The notes under the pieces: model-generated | What the model was told of the DNA's origin: nothing | Databases searched by the model: none | Seen by the model: only the letters and a program-made list of their open reading frames with translations | Position numbers and translations under genes: made by a program | Source of the DNA: JABMOV01 sp964344305 | GTDB lineage: Bacteria > Fidelibacterota > Marinisomatia > Marinisomatales > JABMOV01 | Assembly: GCA_964344305.1 (NCBI GenBank) | Contig: CAYFMT010000016.1 | Span: forward strand, 1 to 64,000 | DNA: 64,000 nucleotides | Direction of reading: 5' to 3' | In this document: positions 37,602-45,669 of the stretch, piece by piece | Numbering within the stretch: position 1 is the first letter of the stretch | How the letters are laid out: each line of letters opens with the position of its first letter

Positions 37602-38181
37602 TCTTCGGACCTTTCACATAGAGGATGATGCCTGGTATAAGTTGTAACAGGGTCATGAGAACTACCCATAATAGTAGATTATTGCTGCCATCAACGTAAA
37701 AGAGAAGAATGGCACCCAGCCACCAACCGTATCCAAGATTTTTAACCCATTTAATTTTTATGGTCTCGCCTGTAACAAAATACCCGATGGCCAGAAGTCC
37801 CGCAATGAATCCCGAACCACTCTCGTGTTGAACGATCCCGGACCATGCGCCAAATACTCCAAAAATAATCATGGTAAGTAAAATGGACATCCACAATGTG
37901 CTTCCAATTCTTCCAATAGCTGATCCGGCGGGATTTTTCTTTATATACTGTTTTCCGTGGATATACTCGAACATAAATCCTGTACCGAATGCTCCAATCC
38001 AGTACCAGTACTCAGGTATCAAGTAAACCAGCTCCATACTAGTATAAGTGAGAATAAATGCTGATATAATAAGAATACCCCATACAATGAAATTCATTCC
38101 ATGGTTATAGAAGTTCTGACGTGACTCTTCCATGATTCGCTTTATGACAGATAAATCTTCGCGCAGCTGTTTTTGGTCCAT
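37594..38181 (-). CDS. Multi-pass membrane protein in the regulator/TonB unit
   Basis: The protein has 195 aa. The ATG at 38181 is preferred (GAGAGAAAA just upstream), although the frame is open to 38229. A charged cytoplasmic N-terminus (LREDLSVIKRIMEESRQNFYNHG) precedes five hydrophobic segments. The pairing of such a membrane protein with an overlapping winged-helix gene recurs in FCB bacteria, and the two may form a sensor pair. No enzyme motif was seen. Confidence 0.72.
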   Translation of the reverse strand: MDQKQLREDLSVIKRIMEESRQNFYNHGMNFIVWGILIISAFILTYTSMELVYLIPEYWYWIGAFGTGFMFEYIHGKQYIKKNPAGSAIGRIGSTLWMSILLTMIIFGVFGAWSGIVQHESGSGFIAGLLAIGYFVTGETIKIKWVKNLGYGWWLGAILLFYVDGSNNLLLWVVLMTLLQLIPGIILYVKGPKNG

Positions 38182-38233
38182 TTTTCTCTCAATTTGAATA
38201 CTTTTATTTATAAAGTACTTTATATACAATGCA

Positions 38234-38263
38234 ATAAAAATCCTGATACGAAGATCAGGATTT
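38234..38263 (-). terminator. Rho-independent terminator of the gene ending at 38285
   Basis: A perfect 10-bp stem AAATCCTGAT/ATCAGGATTT (38238-38247, 38254-38263) with a 6-nt loop continues as a T-rich tract on the minus strand. Confidence 0.85.
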
Positions 38264-38284
38264 ATGTGATTTAGACGGAAAGGG

Positions 38285-38716
38285 CTATTGTTTCAGACGA
38301 TACACCACACCTTCAATGGTTTTAAGAAATTTCTCTACCTGTGTGGATGTATGAAAAAGAAACTCAGCCTCTTCGAATACATCATTAGGATAGAATTCCT
38401 CATCATAATCCTTCAAGAAGTTTGCCTCCAGCTTCACTGTTAGATCACGGATCACCTGTGGTGGGAGTCCTTTGCTCCTGAGAAAATTGATAAGCAGGTT
38501 GATTTTGCCATCCGATGTAAAATGAAATATGGGCAGCATACCGAAGTCAGAATCCGTCCGAAATGTCAATGTACCGTGTTCTGTTCCGCGTCCCCAGGTG
38601 ATATCATCAGCGAATTGCTCAGAAAACGTTATGAATCGTTCACCAATCTTTGCAATCTCACGACTGCAAGTATTTCTCAAATCTTCTACGAATGAATCTT
38701 TATCCCACTTTGCCAT
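38285..38716 (-). CDS. Hypothetical protein, 143 aa
   Basis: The start at 38716 was chosen because a GGGGG sequence lies 4 nt upstream. The open frame to 38920 runs through a hairpin and into the M1 peptidase gene. The protein is soluble, has no signal peptide, and has a mixed alpha/beta look (FADDITWGRGTEHGTLTFRTD, GKINLLINFLRSKGLPPQVI). I do not recognise the family. It has its own terminator downstream. Confidence 0.72.
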   Translation of the reverse strand: MAKWDKDSFVEDLRNTCSREIAKIGERFITFSEQFADDITWGRGTEHGTLTFRTDSDFGMLPIFHFTSDGKINLLINFLRSKGLPPQVIRDLTVKLEANFLKDYDEEFYPNDVFEEAEFLFHTSTQVEKFLKTIEGVVYRLKQ

Positions 38717-38819
38717 GTGTCCCCCACCGAGGAAATTGTTGTTAAACCTGTTTAAATACAGTGGGAATTTAAAAAATATCGGATTCGTGTTGGTATTTAA
38801 AATTTCTGTGTGTACACTA

Positions 38820-38857
38820 TGGGATGTATTCACCGCTGGATGGATGAATACATCCCA
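38820..38857 (-). terminator. Long hairpin after the M1 peptidase gene
   Basis: A perfect 13-bp stem TGGGATGTATTCA/TGAATACATCCCA with a 12-nt loop lies 6 nt beyond the stop at 38863. There is no T-run, so it may act as an mRNA 3' end structure or a weak terminator. Confidence 0.6.
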
Positions 38858-38862
38858 CTCAG

Positions 38863-41754
38863 CTAAAATGATATAAACGTAGGTATGGATATGGAAAACC
38901 TTGCGTTTTTCAAAATCCAATCGAACGAATCAGGTGTATTCTCATCTTCCCAACTCATGTAAAGTGGAATAAACAGTCCCATATCCTCAGACCCCAGCAA
39001 TAGCCCTAAATCTGTGTATGTATTAGACGTAAATCCAGAAACATCCGCAAATAGATTTACAGGTATATATGGGATATCCAGGACAACATTCAGTCCCCAG
39101 ATGAATGACTCAACTACGGCCATATCATTGAATCCCTTTAAACTCGGACCATCTTTTACAAATTGCTCATCATAGATATTGATGACATTTTCCGTAGCTG
39201 TCCTGTTCAAAATCAGGGACTGTTCGAATTCAGGATCTACTCCACCAGACAAAAATGTCTGATAATGAGTTGGAACTTCATCGCTGGAAATGAAACCTCC
39301 GGTCCATAATCGTAATGATGAATACTCATTTTTCGTCCAGCGATAACGCATCGTGTTAATAAAATTCCATTTTGCGAATGAACCCCCTGATAATGCTATT
39401 TGCAACGAAGCAGATGACCCATAAGAGAGTCGTGTACTGGGCCGATTTGTAAACTGGGTTCTTGTGGAAAATGTTGTGTATGAACCGGACTCATATCGTG
39501 TATTTACCAATCCATCACCATACAGTGTTCTCTCCCTGATCTTCAGATCTATTTCCCATCTAGCCCTGGAATGAATAGACGGTTCCTTCACTAAGTTTGA
39601 CTCAAGTCCCCATCCGGATGCACTTGAGTGATCAAAGTATTCTCCCTTCACTGTGATGGATTGAAATCCAAATGTTTGAAACATGGTTTTTTGTGCTGTA
39701 ACGGATCCCATCAGCCTTGAATGTTCGATATCCCACATGGGAGTGATACCGAGACCATATCGATACCCGGGGATAAAACCAGAGTAAATTTTTAACCCAG
39801 GTGTCCATCCATTGTACTGATTCCATTCCGTTACCCAGGGAAGCCAGTAAAAGGTTCGATCCTTATAATCTGGTTGATCAAACACAAAGACAAAATCAAA
39901 AGATTTATTCGTGGTATTGTTGCTTCGGTTAACGTCGGGCATTTGGTCATCCGGGTCAATAACGATCTTTTCTACTCCATCTGGGACAGGTAGCGGCATG
40001 GCCTGATTCTTAATGGCAATCCACTGCCGCCCTATTTCTTCCCTGGTATTGTTGTAGTACGCCACTTCCACCGGCACTGACATGGAGCCATGGTTCGCCA
40101 GGTAATAGCTGTCGCCATCCTGGCGGACGCCATAATCAATTTGTTTAGTAGAGCCGATTGCATTTTCCCAGAACCAGGACAAATCCTCTTCAACAAACAT
40201 TGAGAATGCATCTTCCAGGTCCTTTTGAGAAGGGTGTTTGAATTTCCATGCCTCATAATAATGCTGCATAATGTTATCCATTTTTTCTTCACCCAGGTAG
40301 TGCTGCAAGAATCGAAACGTGACGGCGGTCTTACCGTACACGATGGACCCATAGTTTGAGCGGGTGTATTCTTCTGCCCGAAGGTTTATGGCCTGATCAT
40401 TACCTGGGTTGGCCTGAATGATATATCCCATATATCCCATGAGCCATTTCATTTGAATATTTCGGCCAATTCCTATTTTCTCCTGGACATCTTCCTGGAG
40501 CATAATGGATTCGTTCCTGTCACCATATTTCTTTTCCCAATATTTAACATTGGCAAACTCATTGAGGCCTTCATCCAGCCAGGGCGCTTCACGTTCATTG
40601 TTCCCAAGGATGCCGTAAAACCAGTTATGACCCACTTCATGCATAATGACAAACTCAAGCAAATCCCTTGTACCGCCACTTGAGATGACGGTGATATTCG
40701 GGTATTCCATTCCACCTCCAGCAGACATATCACCATCTACTGCCGTAATATGATTATAGGGATAGTCCCCGAAAAATTCACTATACCAGTATCCAGAATC
40801 ATGCAGATACTCGATGGAATGTTCCCACAGGTCCGAATTTTTCGGGAGGTACATGGACCATAAGGTGATTGGCTTTGTTGAATCACCAAGGAATAATTCA
40901 CCTTTTCGAACAATCCATTTCCAGTCCGCAAACCAGGCAAAATCATGGACATTTTCCTGATGAAAATGAAGGGTCTTCATCCCGGTTTTTGATCTCTTTG
41001 CTTTCGATAATTCTTTCAGTGCTTTTTTCCTGGACTTTTTATCCAGTTCATAGAGAGCATCCCCTTCTTTTGACAGGGAATCCAGCCATACCAGTTCCGA
41101 TTCACCATTTACAAGATCACCGGTTGCCATGATTCTGTAATCATTGGGTAGTGTGATATGGACATCAAATGTCCCGAACTCACTGTAGAATTCTCCCATA
41201 TCAAGATAGGGCATTGGGTGCCAACCATTTTTGTCATATACAGCCGGTTTTGGGTACCATTGAGTAATCTCATAATGTTGACCTGTGTGGCCCAATCGCG
41301 AAAAAACTTTTGGGAGTTTTACATAAAATGGGGTTTCGATTGTAACTGTTTCTCCTGGCTGCAGTGGAGTTGGAAGATATATTTTAGCCACATCAATCCA
41401 ATCCGGATGGTATTCCCATTCCATTGATTGTCCATTGGACCGAAAATCGAGACTGTCAATGTACCCTCTTTCTTCTTCCGTGGCAAAGGTCATGCGGGAA
41501 TTCCTTCGAGCCCTGAACTGATCTTCAAGTGCAGTCTGATTATTTTTATAAGCATTTGGCCACAGGTGAAACCAGATGTACTCAAGAACATCCGGAGAAT
41601 TGTTTGTATACTGCAGGGATTCAAAAGCAGATAAGGTGTGAGCAGAATCATCCAGTGTGACATGGATTTCATAAGCCACATCCTGCTGAAAGTAATCAGC
41701 ACCAAAAATAATGTGAAGAAGGGTAATAAGTATAACAGGTGATTTGTAATGCAT
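38863..41754 (-). CDS. M1-family metallopeptidase with C-terminal outer-membrane-barrel-like region
   Basis: The protein has 963 aa from the ATG at 41754 (AGAGGAAAGACC upstream), with a signal peptide (MHYKSPVILITLLHIIFGA). The M1 signatures are GGGMEYPN and HEVGHNWFYG...WLDEGLNEF, giving a gluzincin zinc site. After about residue 575 the chain has no known peptidase part. It alternates hydrophobic and polar residues with YGLGITPMWD, WGLNVVLDIPYIPVNLFADV and a final FSISIPTFISF ending in Phe, as outer-membrane barrels do. An aminopeptidase held at the outer membrane is inferred. It would free amino acids from peptides made by the secreted endoproteases. Confidence 0.88.
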   Translation of the reverse strand: MHYKSPVILITLLHIIFGADYFQQDVAYEIHVTLDDSAHTLSAFESLQYTNNSPDVLEYIWFHLWPNAYKNNQTALEDQFRARRNSRMTFATEEERGYIDSLDFRSNGQSMEWEYHPDWIDVAKIYLPTPLQPGETVTIETPFYVKLPKVFSRLGHTGQHYEITQWYPKPAVYDKNGWHPMPYLDMGEFYSEFGTFDVHITLPNDYRIMATGDLVNGESELVWLDSLSKEGDALYELDKKSRKKALKELSKAKRSKTGMKTLHFHQENVHDFAWFADWKWIVRKGELFLGDSTKPITLWSMYLPKNSDLWEHSIEYLHDSGYWYSEFFGDYPYNHITAVDGDMSAGGGMEYPNITVISSGGTRDLLEFVIMHEVGHNWFYGILGNNEREAPWLDEGLNEFANVKYWEKKYGDRNESIMLQEDVQEKIGIGRNIQMKWLMGYMGYIIQANPGNDQAINLRAEEYTRSNYGSIVYGKTAVTFRFLQHYLGEEKMDNIMQHYYEAWKFKHPSQKDLEDAFSMFVEEDLSWFWENAIGSTKQIDYGVRQDGDSYYLANHGSMSVPVEVAYYNNTREEIGRQWIAIKNQAMPLPVPDGVEKIVIDPDDQMPDVNRSNNTTNKSFDFVFVFDQPDYKDRTFYWLPWVTEWNQYNGWTPGLKIYSGFIPGYRYGLGITPMWDIEHSRLMGSVTAQKTMFQTFGFQSITVKGEYFDHSSASGWGLESNLVKEPSIHSRARWEIDLKIRERTLYGDGLVNTRYESGSYTTFSTRTQFTNRPSTRLSYGSSASLQIALSGGSFAKWNFINTMRYRWTKNEYSSLRLWTGGFISSDEVPTHYQTFLSGGVDPEFEQSLILNRTATENVINIYDEQFVKDGPSLKGFNDMAVVESFIWGLNVVLDIPYIPVNLFADVSGFTSNTYTDLGLLLGSEDMGLFIPLYMSWEDENTPDSFDWILKNARFSISIPTFISF

Positions 41755-41826
41755 GGTCTTTCCTCTAAATATGCCGGACAAGACAATCCGGATATCTTTT
41801 CGTTGTCTATTGGTTGGTGGGAATAT

Positions 41827-41860
41827 AAAAAAATCCCGACTTACTTTGTAAGCCGGGATT
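41827..41860 (-). terminator. Rho-independent terminator of the sodB cluster
   Basis: A 13-position stem with one mismatch (41832-41844 and 41848-41860, 3-nt loop) is followed on the minus strand by seven T residues. It lies 23 nt beyond the sodB stop. Confidence 0.92.
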
Positions 41861-41883
41861 CTGAGAGTCAATATATAGGAAAT

Positions 41884-42456
41884 CTACAGATTGCTGGCCA
41901 CAAATTCCCAGTTCACCAGGTTCCAGAATGCATCAACATACGCCGGTCGTGCATTTCGGTAATCCACATAGTAAGCATGCTCCCAAACATCACAAGTAAG
42001 CAACGGTGTACCTGAACCAGTCAGGGCTGATCCTGCATTGCTTGTGTTTACGATTTCCAATCCATTCTCACCTTTTACCAGCCATGTCCAGCCTGAACCA
42101 AAATTCGTGACAGCTGATTTCGTAAATGCATCCTTGAATGCATCAAAAGATCCAAAGGCATCATTAATTGCATCTGCCAGTGCACCGCTGGGTGTTCCCC
42201 CACCATTTGGCGACAGGCAATTCCAATAGAAAGTATGATTCCACACCTGTGCTGCGTTATTAAAAATACCGCCATCAGAAGATTTTATAATTTCCTCCAG
42301 GGGCATATTCTCGTACGGTGTCCCTGGGATCAAATTATTTAGATTGGTCACATAGGCTGCATGATGCTTTCCGTAATGATAATCCAGTGTTTCTGCTGAA
42401 ATGTGAGGTTCAAGTGCATTCTTTGAATACGGTAATTCTGGTAGTTCGTGTTTCAT
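41884..42456 (-). CDS. sodB: Iron-type superoxide dismutase
   Basis: The protein has 190 aa and matches the family length. Metal ligands are His27, His74, Asp156 and His160. Gln70 in NNAAQVWNHTFYW is the residue that marks the iron type. There is no signal peptide, so it is cytoplasmic. It converts superoxide to peroxide, which AhpC from the same gene cluster then reduces. It is the last gene of perR-ahpC-trxR-like-sodB and is followed by a strong terminator. Confidence 0.97.
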   Translation of the reverse strand: MKHELPELPYSKNALEPHISAETLDYHYGKHHAAYVTNLNNLIPGTPYENMPLEEIIKSSDGGIFNNAAQVWNHTFYWNCLSPNGGGTPSGALADAINDAFGSFDAFKDAFTKSAVTNFGSGWTWLVKGENGLEIVNTSNAGSALTGSGTPLLTCDVWEHAYYVDYRNARPAYVDAFWNLVNWEFVASNL

Positions 42457-42468
42457 GGGGTTTCCTTT

Positions 42469-43431
42469 CTAATTATAGTCCGCTTTGACTTTTTTTCTGC
42501 CACGGATGTATTTATCGGCATTGAGAGCGGCAATGGCACCTTCCGATGCTGCCACTACAACCTGTTTAATCTCACGGCAGAGCATATCACCTACCGCAAA
42601 GACACCCGGAACGGATGTTTCAAAATTATTATCGACGATCAGACAGGAGTCCTCGGTTGTACCCAGGGCACCTGCCAGGTAATCAATGATGGGTTTTGTC
42701 CCTGCCAAATAGAGAAAAACGCCATCTACCTCCAGTTCTTCACCAGAACGAAACCGAATGGATTTAACACTAAAATCACCCATCACACTTTCGATCCGTT
42801 TTCCATAATGAATAACAAGATTCTCGGCATTTTCTGCTTCGTCTAGCAGAGCTGCATCAATATCAAATGATTTTTTTGGATTCAATAAATGTACCGTTTT
42901 CGCAAACCGAGTCAACACCAGGGCCTCTTCCACCGCTTCATCACTGGACCCTGCCACAGCAGTGACTGCATCCCTGTAAAATGCGGCATCGCAGGTTGCA
43001 CAATAGCTGACACCTTTTCCCAATAGCTCATCCTCTCCCGGGATAGATTTATTTTTCCCCATCCCTCCAGTGGACAATATGAGAGACTTGGATTTATAGA
43101 CATCGCCCGTATTGGTAAACACGGCTTTATGCCCTTCTTCGTCCAACCTAACACCCTGGACTTTTGTTTTGATTAATTCTGCACCAAAAGATGTGGCCTG
43201 GTCATGCATCCTCTGGAGAAGCTCAGAGCCGGATAATTCTTCAGGTACACCGGGGTAATTGGCAATTTTGTGAGTCATTCCCAGTGCACCCGCTGTCATG
43301 GATTTATCCAGGACCAGTGTTCTCAGTTTTGCCCGGGAAGCGTAAATGGCTGCAGATGCCCCGGCTGGTCCACCCCCAATTACGATTACGTCGTAAATGT
43401 TTTCTTCCATCTTTTCAAAAATGGAGGCCAT
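42469..43431 (-). CDS. Thioredoxin-reductase-like flavoprotein with degenerate NADPH site
   Basis: The protein has 320 aa. The start at 43431 has GGGGG 10 nt upstream. An ATG at 43410 (MEENIYDV) is equally possible. The FAD-binding GGGPAGASAAIYASRA and the redox pair CATC (SYCATCDAAFY) are intact, and the C-terminal PGVFAVGD motif is present. However, the second nucleotide-binding motif, normally GGGxSAVEEA, reads GSSDEAVEEA. The HRRxxFR motif that grips the NADPH phosphate reads NPKKSFD. This suggests a donor other than NADPH, such as NADH or ferredoxin, as known for some thioredoxin-reductase-like families. It probably regenerates a thiol partner for AhpC. Confidence 0.9.
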   Translation of the reverse strand: MASIFEKMEENIYDVIVIGGGPAGASAAIYASRAKLRTLVLDKSMTAGALGMTHKIANYPGVPEELSGSELLQRMHDQATSFGAELIKTKVQGVRLDEEGHKAVFTNTGDVYKSKSLILSTGGMGKNKSIPGEDELLGKGVSYCATCDAAFYRDAVTAVAGSSDEAVEEALVLTRFAKTVHLLNPKKSFDIDAALLDEAENAENLVIHYGKRIESVMGDFSVKSIRFRSGEELEVDGVFLYLAGTKPIIDYLAGALGTTEDSCLIVDNNFETSVPGVFAVGDMLCREIKQVVVAASEGAIAALNADKYIRGRKKVKADYN

Positions 43432-43454
43432 GCGGACATGGCCCCCTTTGTTGG

Positions 43455-44099
43455 TTATAAGTTATCAGCGTTTTCTGACAGATAAGAGGCTACGCCTTCT
43501 GCGTTGTCTTTCATACCTGACTGTCCTTCTGTCCATCCTGCAGGACATACTTCACCATGCTCCTGATGAAATGCAAGTGCATCCACCATACGAAGCATTT
43601 CATCTACATTTCTGCCCAGTGGTTCATCATTAATGACTGCGTGACGTACAATACCATCTTCATCAATGAGGAATGATCCGCGCAATGTGATGTCCCCACC
43701 AACAGTGGATTCGTATTCTTCTTCTTCTGTTTCGATAAATGCAGGTTCAGAATTCATCAGAACATCATAGTCCCGTGCAATATCCTTGGTTACATCTGCA
43801 ATGATTGGGTATTGGATATCTCCAATTCCACCCTGGTTTACGGGAGTTCTTTTCCAGGCAAAGTGGGTATGCTTGGAATCCACAGAACATCCAAGAACCT
43901 GGACATTGCGTTTTTCAAATTCAGCAATACGCTTGCTGAATGCAATGATTTCGGTTGGACATACAAATGTAAAATCCAGAGGATAAAAGAATAATACAAC
44001 TTTCTTCCCCCTGTAATCAGACAAACTGATGTCCTGAAATGAATTGTCCGGCATGATAGCTGTTGCTGTAAAGTCCGGTGCTGGTTTTGTCACTAACAT
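43455..44099 (-). CDS. ahpC: 2-Cys peroxiredoxin (AhpC/Prx1 type)
   Basis: The protein has 214 aa. The peroxidatic Cys47 lies in FVCPTE and the resolving Cys185 in EVCPAGW. The supporting Thr and Arg positions (PLDFTFVCPTE, TLRGSFLIDEDG) are present. It reduces hydrogen peroxide and organic peroxides in the cytoplasm. AAGGAG stands 7 nt before the ATG. The gene lies between perR and the reductase-like gene. The gap of about 43 nt upstream holds a partial PerR-like box, so it may have its own promoter. Confidence 0.97.
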   Translation of the reverse strand: MLVTKPAPDFTATAIMPDNSFQDISLSDYRGKKVVLFFYPLDFTFVCPTEIIAFSKRIAEFEKRNVQVLGCSVDSKHTHFAWKRTPVNQGGIGDIQYPIIADVTKDIARDYDVLMNSEPAFIETEEEEYESTVGGDITLRGSFLIDEDGIVRHAVINDEPLGRNVDEMLRMVDALAFHQEHGEVCPAGWTEGQSGMKDNAEGVASYLSENADNL

Positions 44100-44142
44100 G
44101 TGATTCTCCTTTATAGTATGTTGAATATGCTAATTGTTACTA

Positions 44143-44529
44143 TTAATTGACTAATTCTTTATTGCAGGTAGAACAAACCCCGGTCATACTCAATGTGTAA
44201 TCGGTAACTGTATGATTGCATGTTTGGATGATGGACTCAGGTGATTCATCCGGTTTACGTTGTATGTCATACATCTGATTGCAATTCGTACATGTAAAAT
44301 GATCGTGGGGTTCGATGATACCGTCATACCTGACTATATGTCCATCATGAATGCTGCGAATAAATCCTTTTTCAACAAGTTGATTCAAGTTTCGGTACAC
44401 GGTTCCAAGGCTGATATTTGGAATTTTTTTCCGGGCTTCATCATACACATTATCTGCAGTAGGATGCAAGGTTGAAGCCTGAACAATGCTTAATATTTCT
44501 TCTCTTTGATGACTGTATCGCATACTCAT
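44143..44529 (-). CDS. perR: Fur-family regulator, PerR-like
   Basis: The 128-aa protein has an N-terminal winged helix (SLGTVYRNLNQLVEKGFI, the recognition helix of the family). The structural zinc site has two CxxC pairs (Cys80/Cys83 and Cys119/Cys122). The regulatory-metal region has EPHDHF. Fur, PerR and Zur cannot be told apart with certainty from sequence alone. Clustering with ahpC, a thiol reductase and sodB favours PerR, the metal-dependent peroxide sensor. Confidence 0.9.
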   Translation of the reverse strand: MSMRYSHQREEILSIVQASTLHPTADNVYDEARKKIPNISLGTVYRNLNQLVEKGFIRSIHDGHIVRYDGIIEPHDHFTCTNCNQMYDIQRKPDESPESIIQTCNHTVTDYTLSMTGVCSTCNKELVN

Positions 44530-44581
44530 TATCTTTCTGAAAGAGGGAGAAATTATGGTATAAACGATCTAAATTCAATAG

Positions 44582-44596
44582 TAGTAATGATTATTA
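44582..44596. promoter_or_regulatory. PerR/Fur-type operator
   Basis: TAGTAATGATTATTA matches the 7-1-7 PerR box TTATAATnATTATAA at 11 of 14 specified positions. It lies about 53 nt upstream of perR, between perR and the divergent gene at 44667. It suggests autoregulation of perR. Confidence 0.68.
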
Positions 44597-44666
44597 TTTT
44601 TATTTATTGTTTTTGCCTGTTTTCTACTGTCATCGTAAACTTATTTATACATCCCACACATGAATC

Positions 44667-45044
44667 ATGAATTACGATATTTTCATCAATGACATAGATC
44701 AGTTTTTTGGAGCACGTGTCAATGGCATTTGGAAGTTGGAACACAGCGAAAAACTAGCCTCCGAGCTTCTTGAAATTCACAAAGTAAATGGATTAACAGA
44801 TGTGCTGATTGACCACTCAAACGTTATGATTAATATCCCTTATTTTGTGGCATTTAGACGACCGTCCCAGTTAAAAACACTCTTCGAAGATATTCGTCCA
44901 CGTATAGCATTTATTCCACCGAAAGGCCGGCACAGGCTCTATCACTTCTTTGAATCTGTGGCTCGAAACAGGGGGATCGATTTTAGGATATTCCCAAACG
45001 AAGAGACGGCAGTGGATTGGTTAAAAAATAAGGACCTCGATTGA
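44667..45044 (+). CDS. SpoIIAA/STAS-SEC14-like protein
   Basis: The 125-aa soluble protein has the layout of the STAS/SEC14-like (SpoIIAA-like) family: a beta strand start (YDIFINDIDQFFGARVNGIW), a long helix, then DVLIDHSNVMINIP, and a C-terminal RIFPNEETAVDWLKN. Its role is unknown. Members are linked to membrane or stress functions. The final codons lie within a hairpin that acts as terminator for the opposite gene. Confidence 0.66.
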   Translation: MNYDIFINDIDQFFGARVNGIWKLEHSEKLASELLEIHKVNGLTDVLIDHSNVMINIPYFVAFRRPSQLKTLFEDIRPRIAFIPPKGRHRLYHFFESVARNRGIDFRIFPNEETAVDWLKNKDLD

Positions 45045-45053
45045 GGTCCTTAT
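45023..45053 (-). terminator. Terminator of the lipoprotein gene, overlapping the end of the opposite gene
   Basis: A perfect 11-bp stem ATAAGGACCTC/GAGGTCCTTAT (45028-45038, 45043-45053) with a GATT loop is followed on the minus strand by six T residues. The plus-strand gene's stop codon spans the loop and stem. Confidence 0.92.
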
Positions 45054-45078
45054 CAAAATAGATTATTTATAGACTAAA

Positions 45079-45549
45079 CTACTCCGTTTCACCCAGGTAT
45101 GCTTTCAATGCATTGTTTAGCTCCACCATGGCTTCCTTTGGCAATGTGTCCACATTACTTTTTATCCTGTCCAGTGACAGCTTAATATCCTGATTGGAGG
45201 AACGGATCTCAGACAGATCTTTCCTCAGGCTTCCTGACACCATCATCAACGTGGCTTTTGAACTGTCCACTGCTCCTGTCAGGGCCTCAATTTTTGCTTC
45301 TTGTTCTGCAAGCATTTTTTCCAGATCTGCAATCCTTTGACGATCAGATTCCAGTGCTTTGTTCAAGACTTCATCAATATTTGCAGACAAATCCTGTACG
45401 ATGGATTCATTCTGGTTGGCGTTCTGTGCTTCGACGTATTCCACAGTGGCCAGGTTAAATTTTGAAGCTGGCCCTTCTGTCGGTAAAAACGTCATGGTAG
45501 AACATGATACCAGTAGAATGCCGGATAAAATCAATACTAAGTGTTTCAT
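45079..45549 (-). CDS. Small coiled-coil lipoprotein
   Basis: The 156-aa protein has a lipoprotein signal with LLVSC (Cys at residue 16). Residues 45-150 are almost wholly helical heptads (LSANIDEVLNKALESDRQRI, ADLEKMLAEQEAKIEALTGA), predicting a coiled coil. It may be an envelope spacer, similar in plan to Lpp-like proteins but not homologous by eye. It has its own terminator. Confidence 0.8.
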   Translation of the reverse strand: MKHLVLILSGILLVSCSTMTFLPTEGPASKFNLATVEYVEAQNANQNESIVQDLSANIDEVLNKALESDRQRIADLEKMLAEQEAKIEALTGAVDSSKATLMMVSGSLRKDLSEIRSSNQDIKLSLDRIKSNVDTLPKEAMVELNNALKAYLGETE

Positions 45550-45669
45550 GATCGCTCTCTATCTCTTCCTTGTTCACATTGTTTCTTATAAAATTTTCGG
45601 GGTGGAAATTGACACATGCTCAATGGAAACGCAATAAAAACTCTGGGAATCACTGAAAACTCAATGAAT

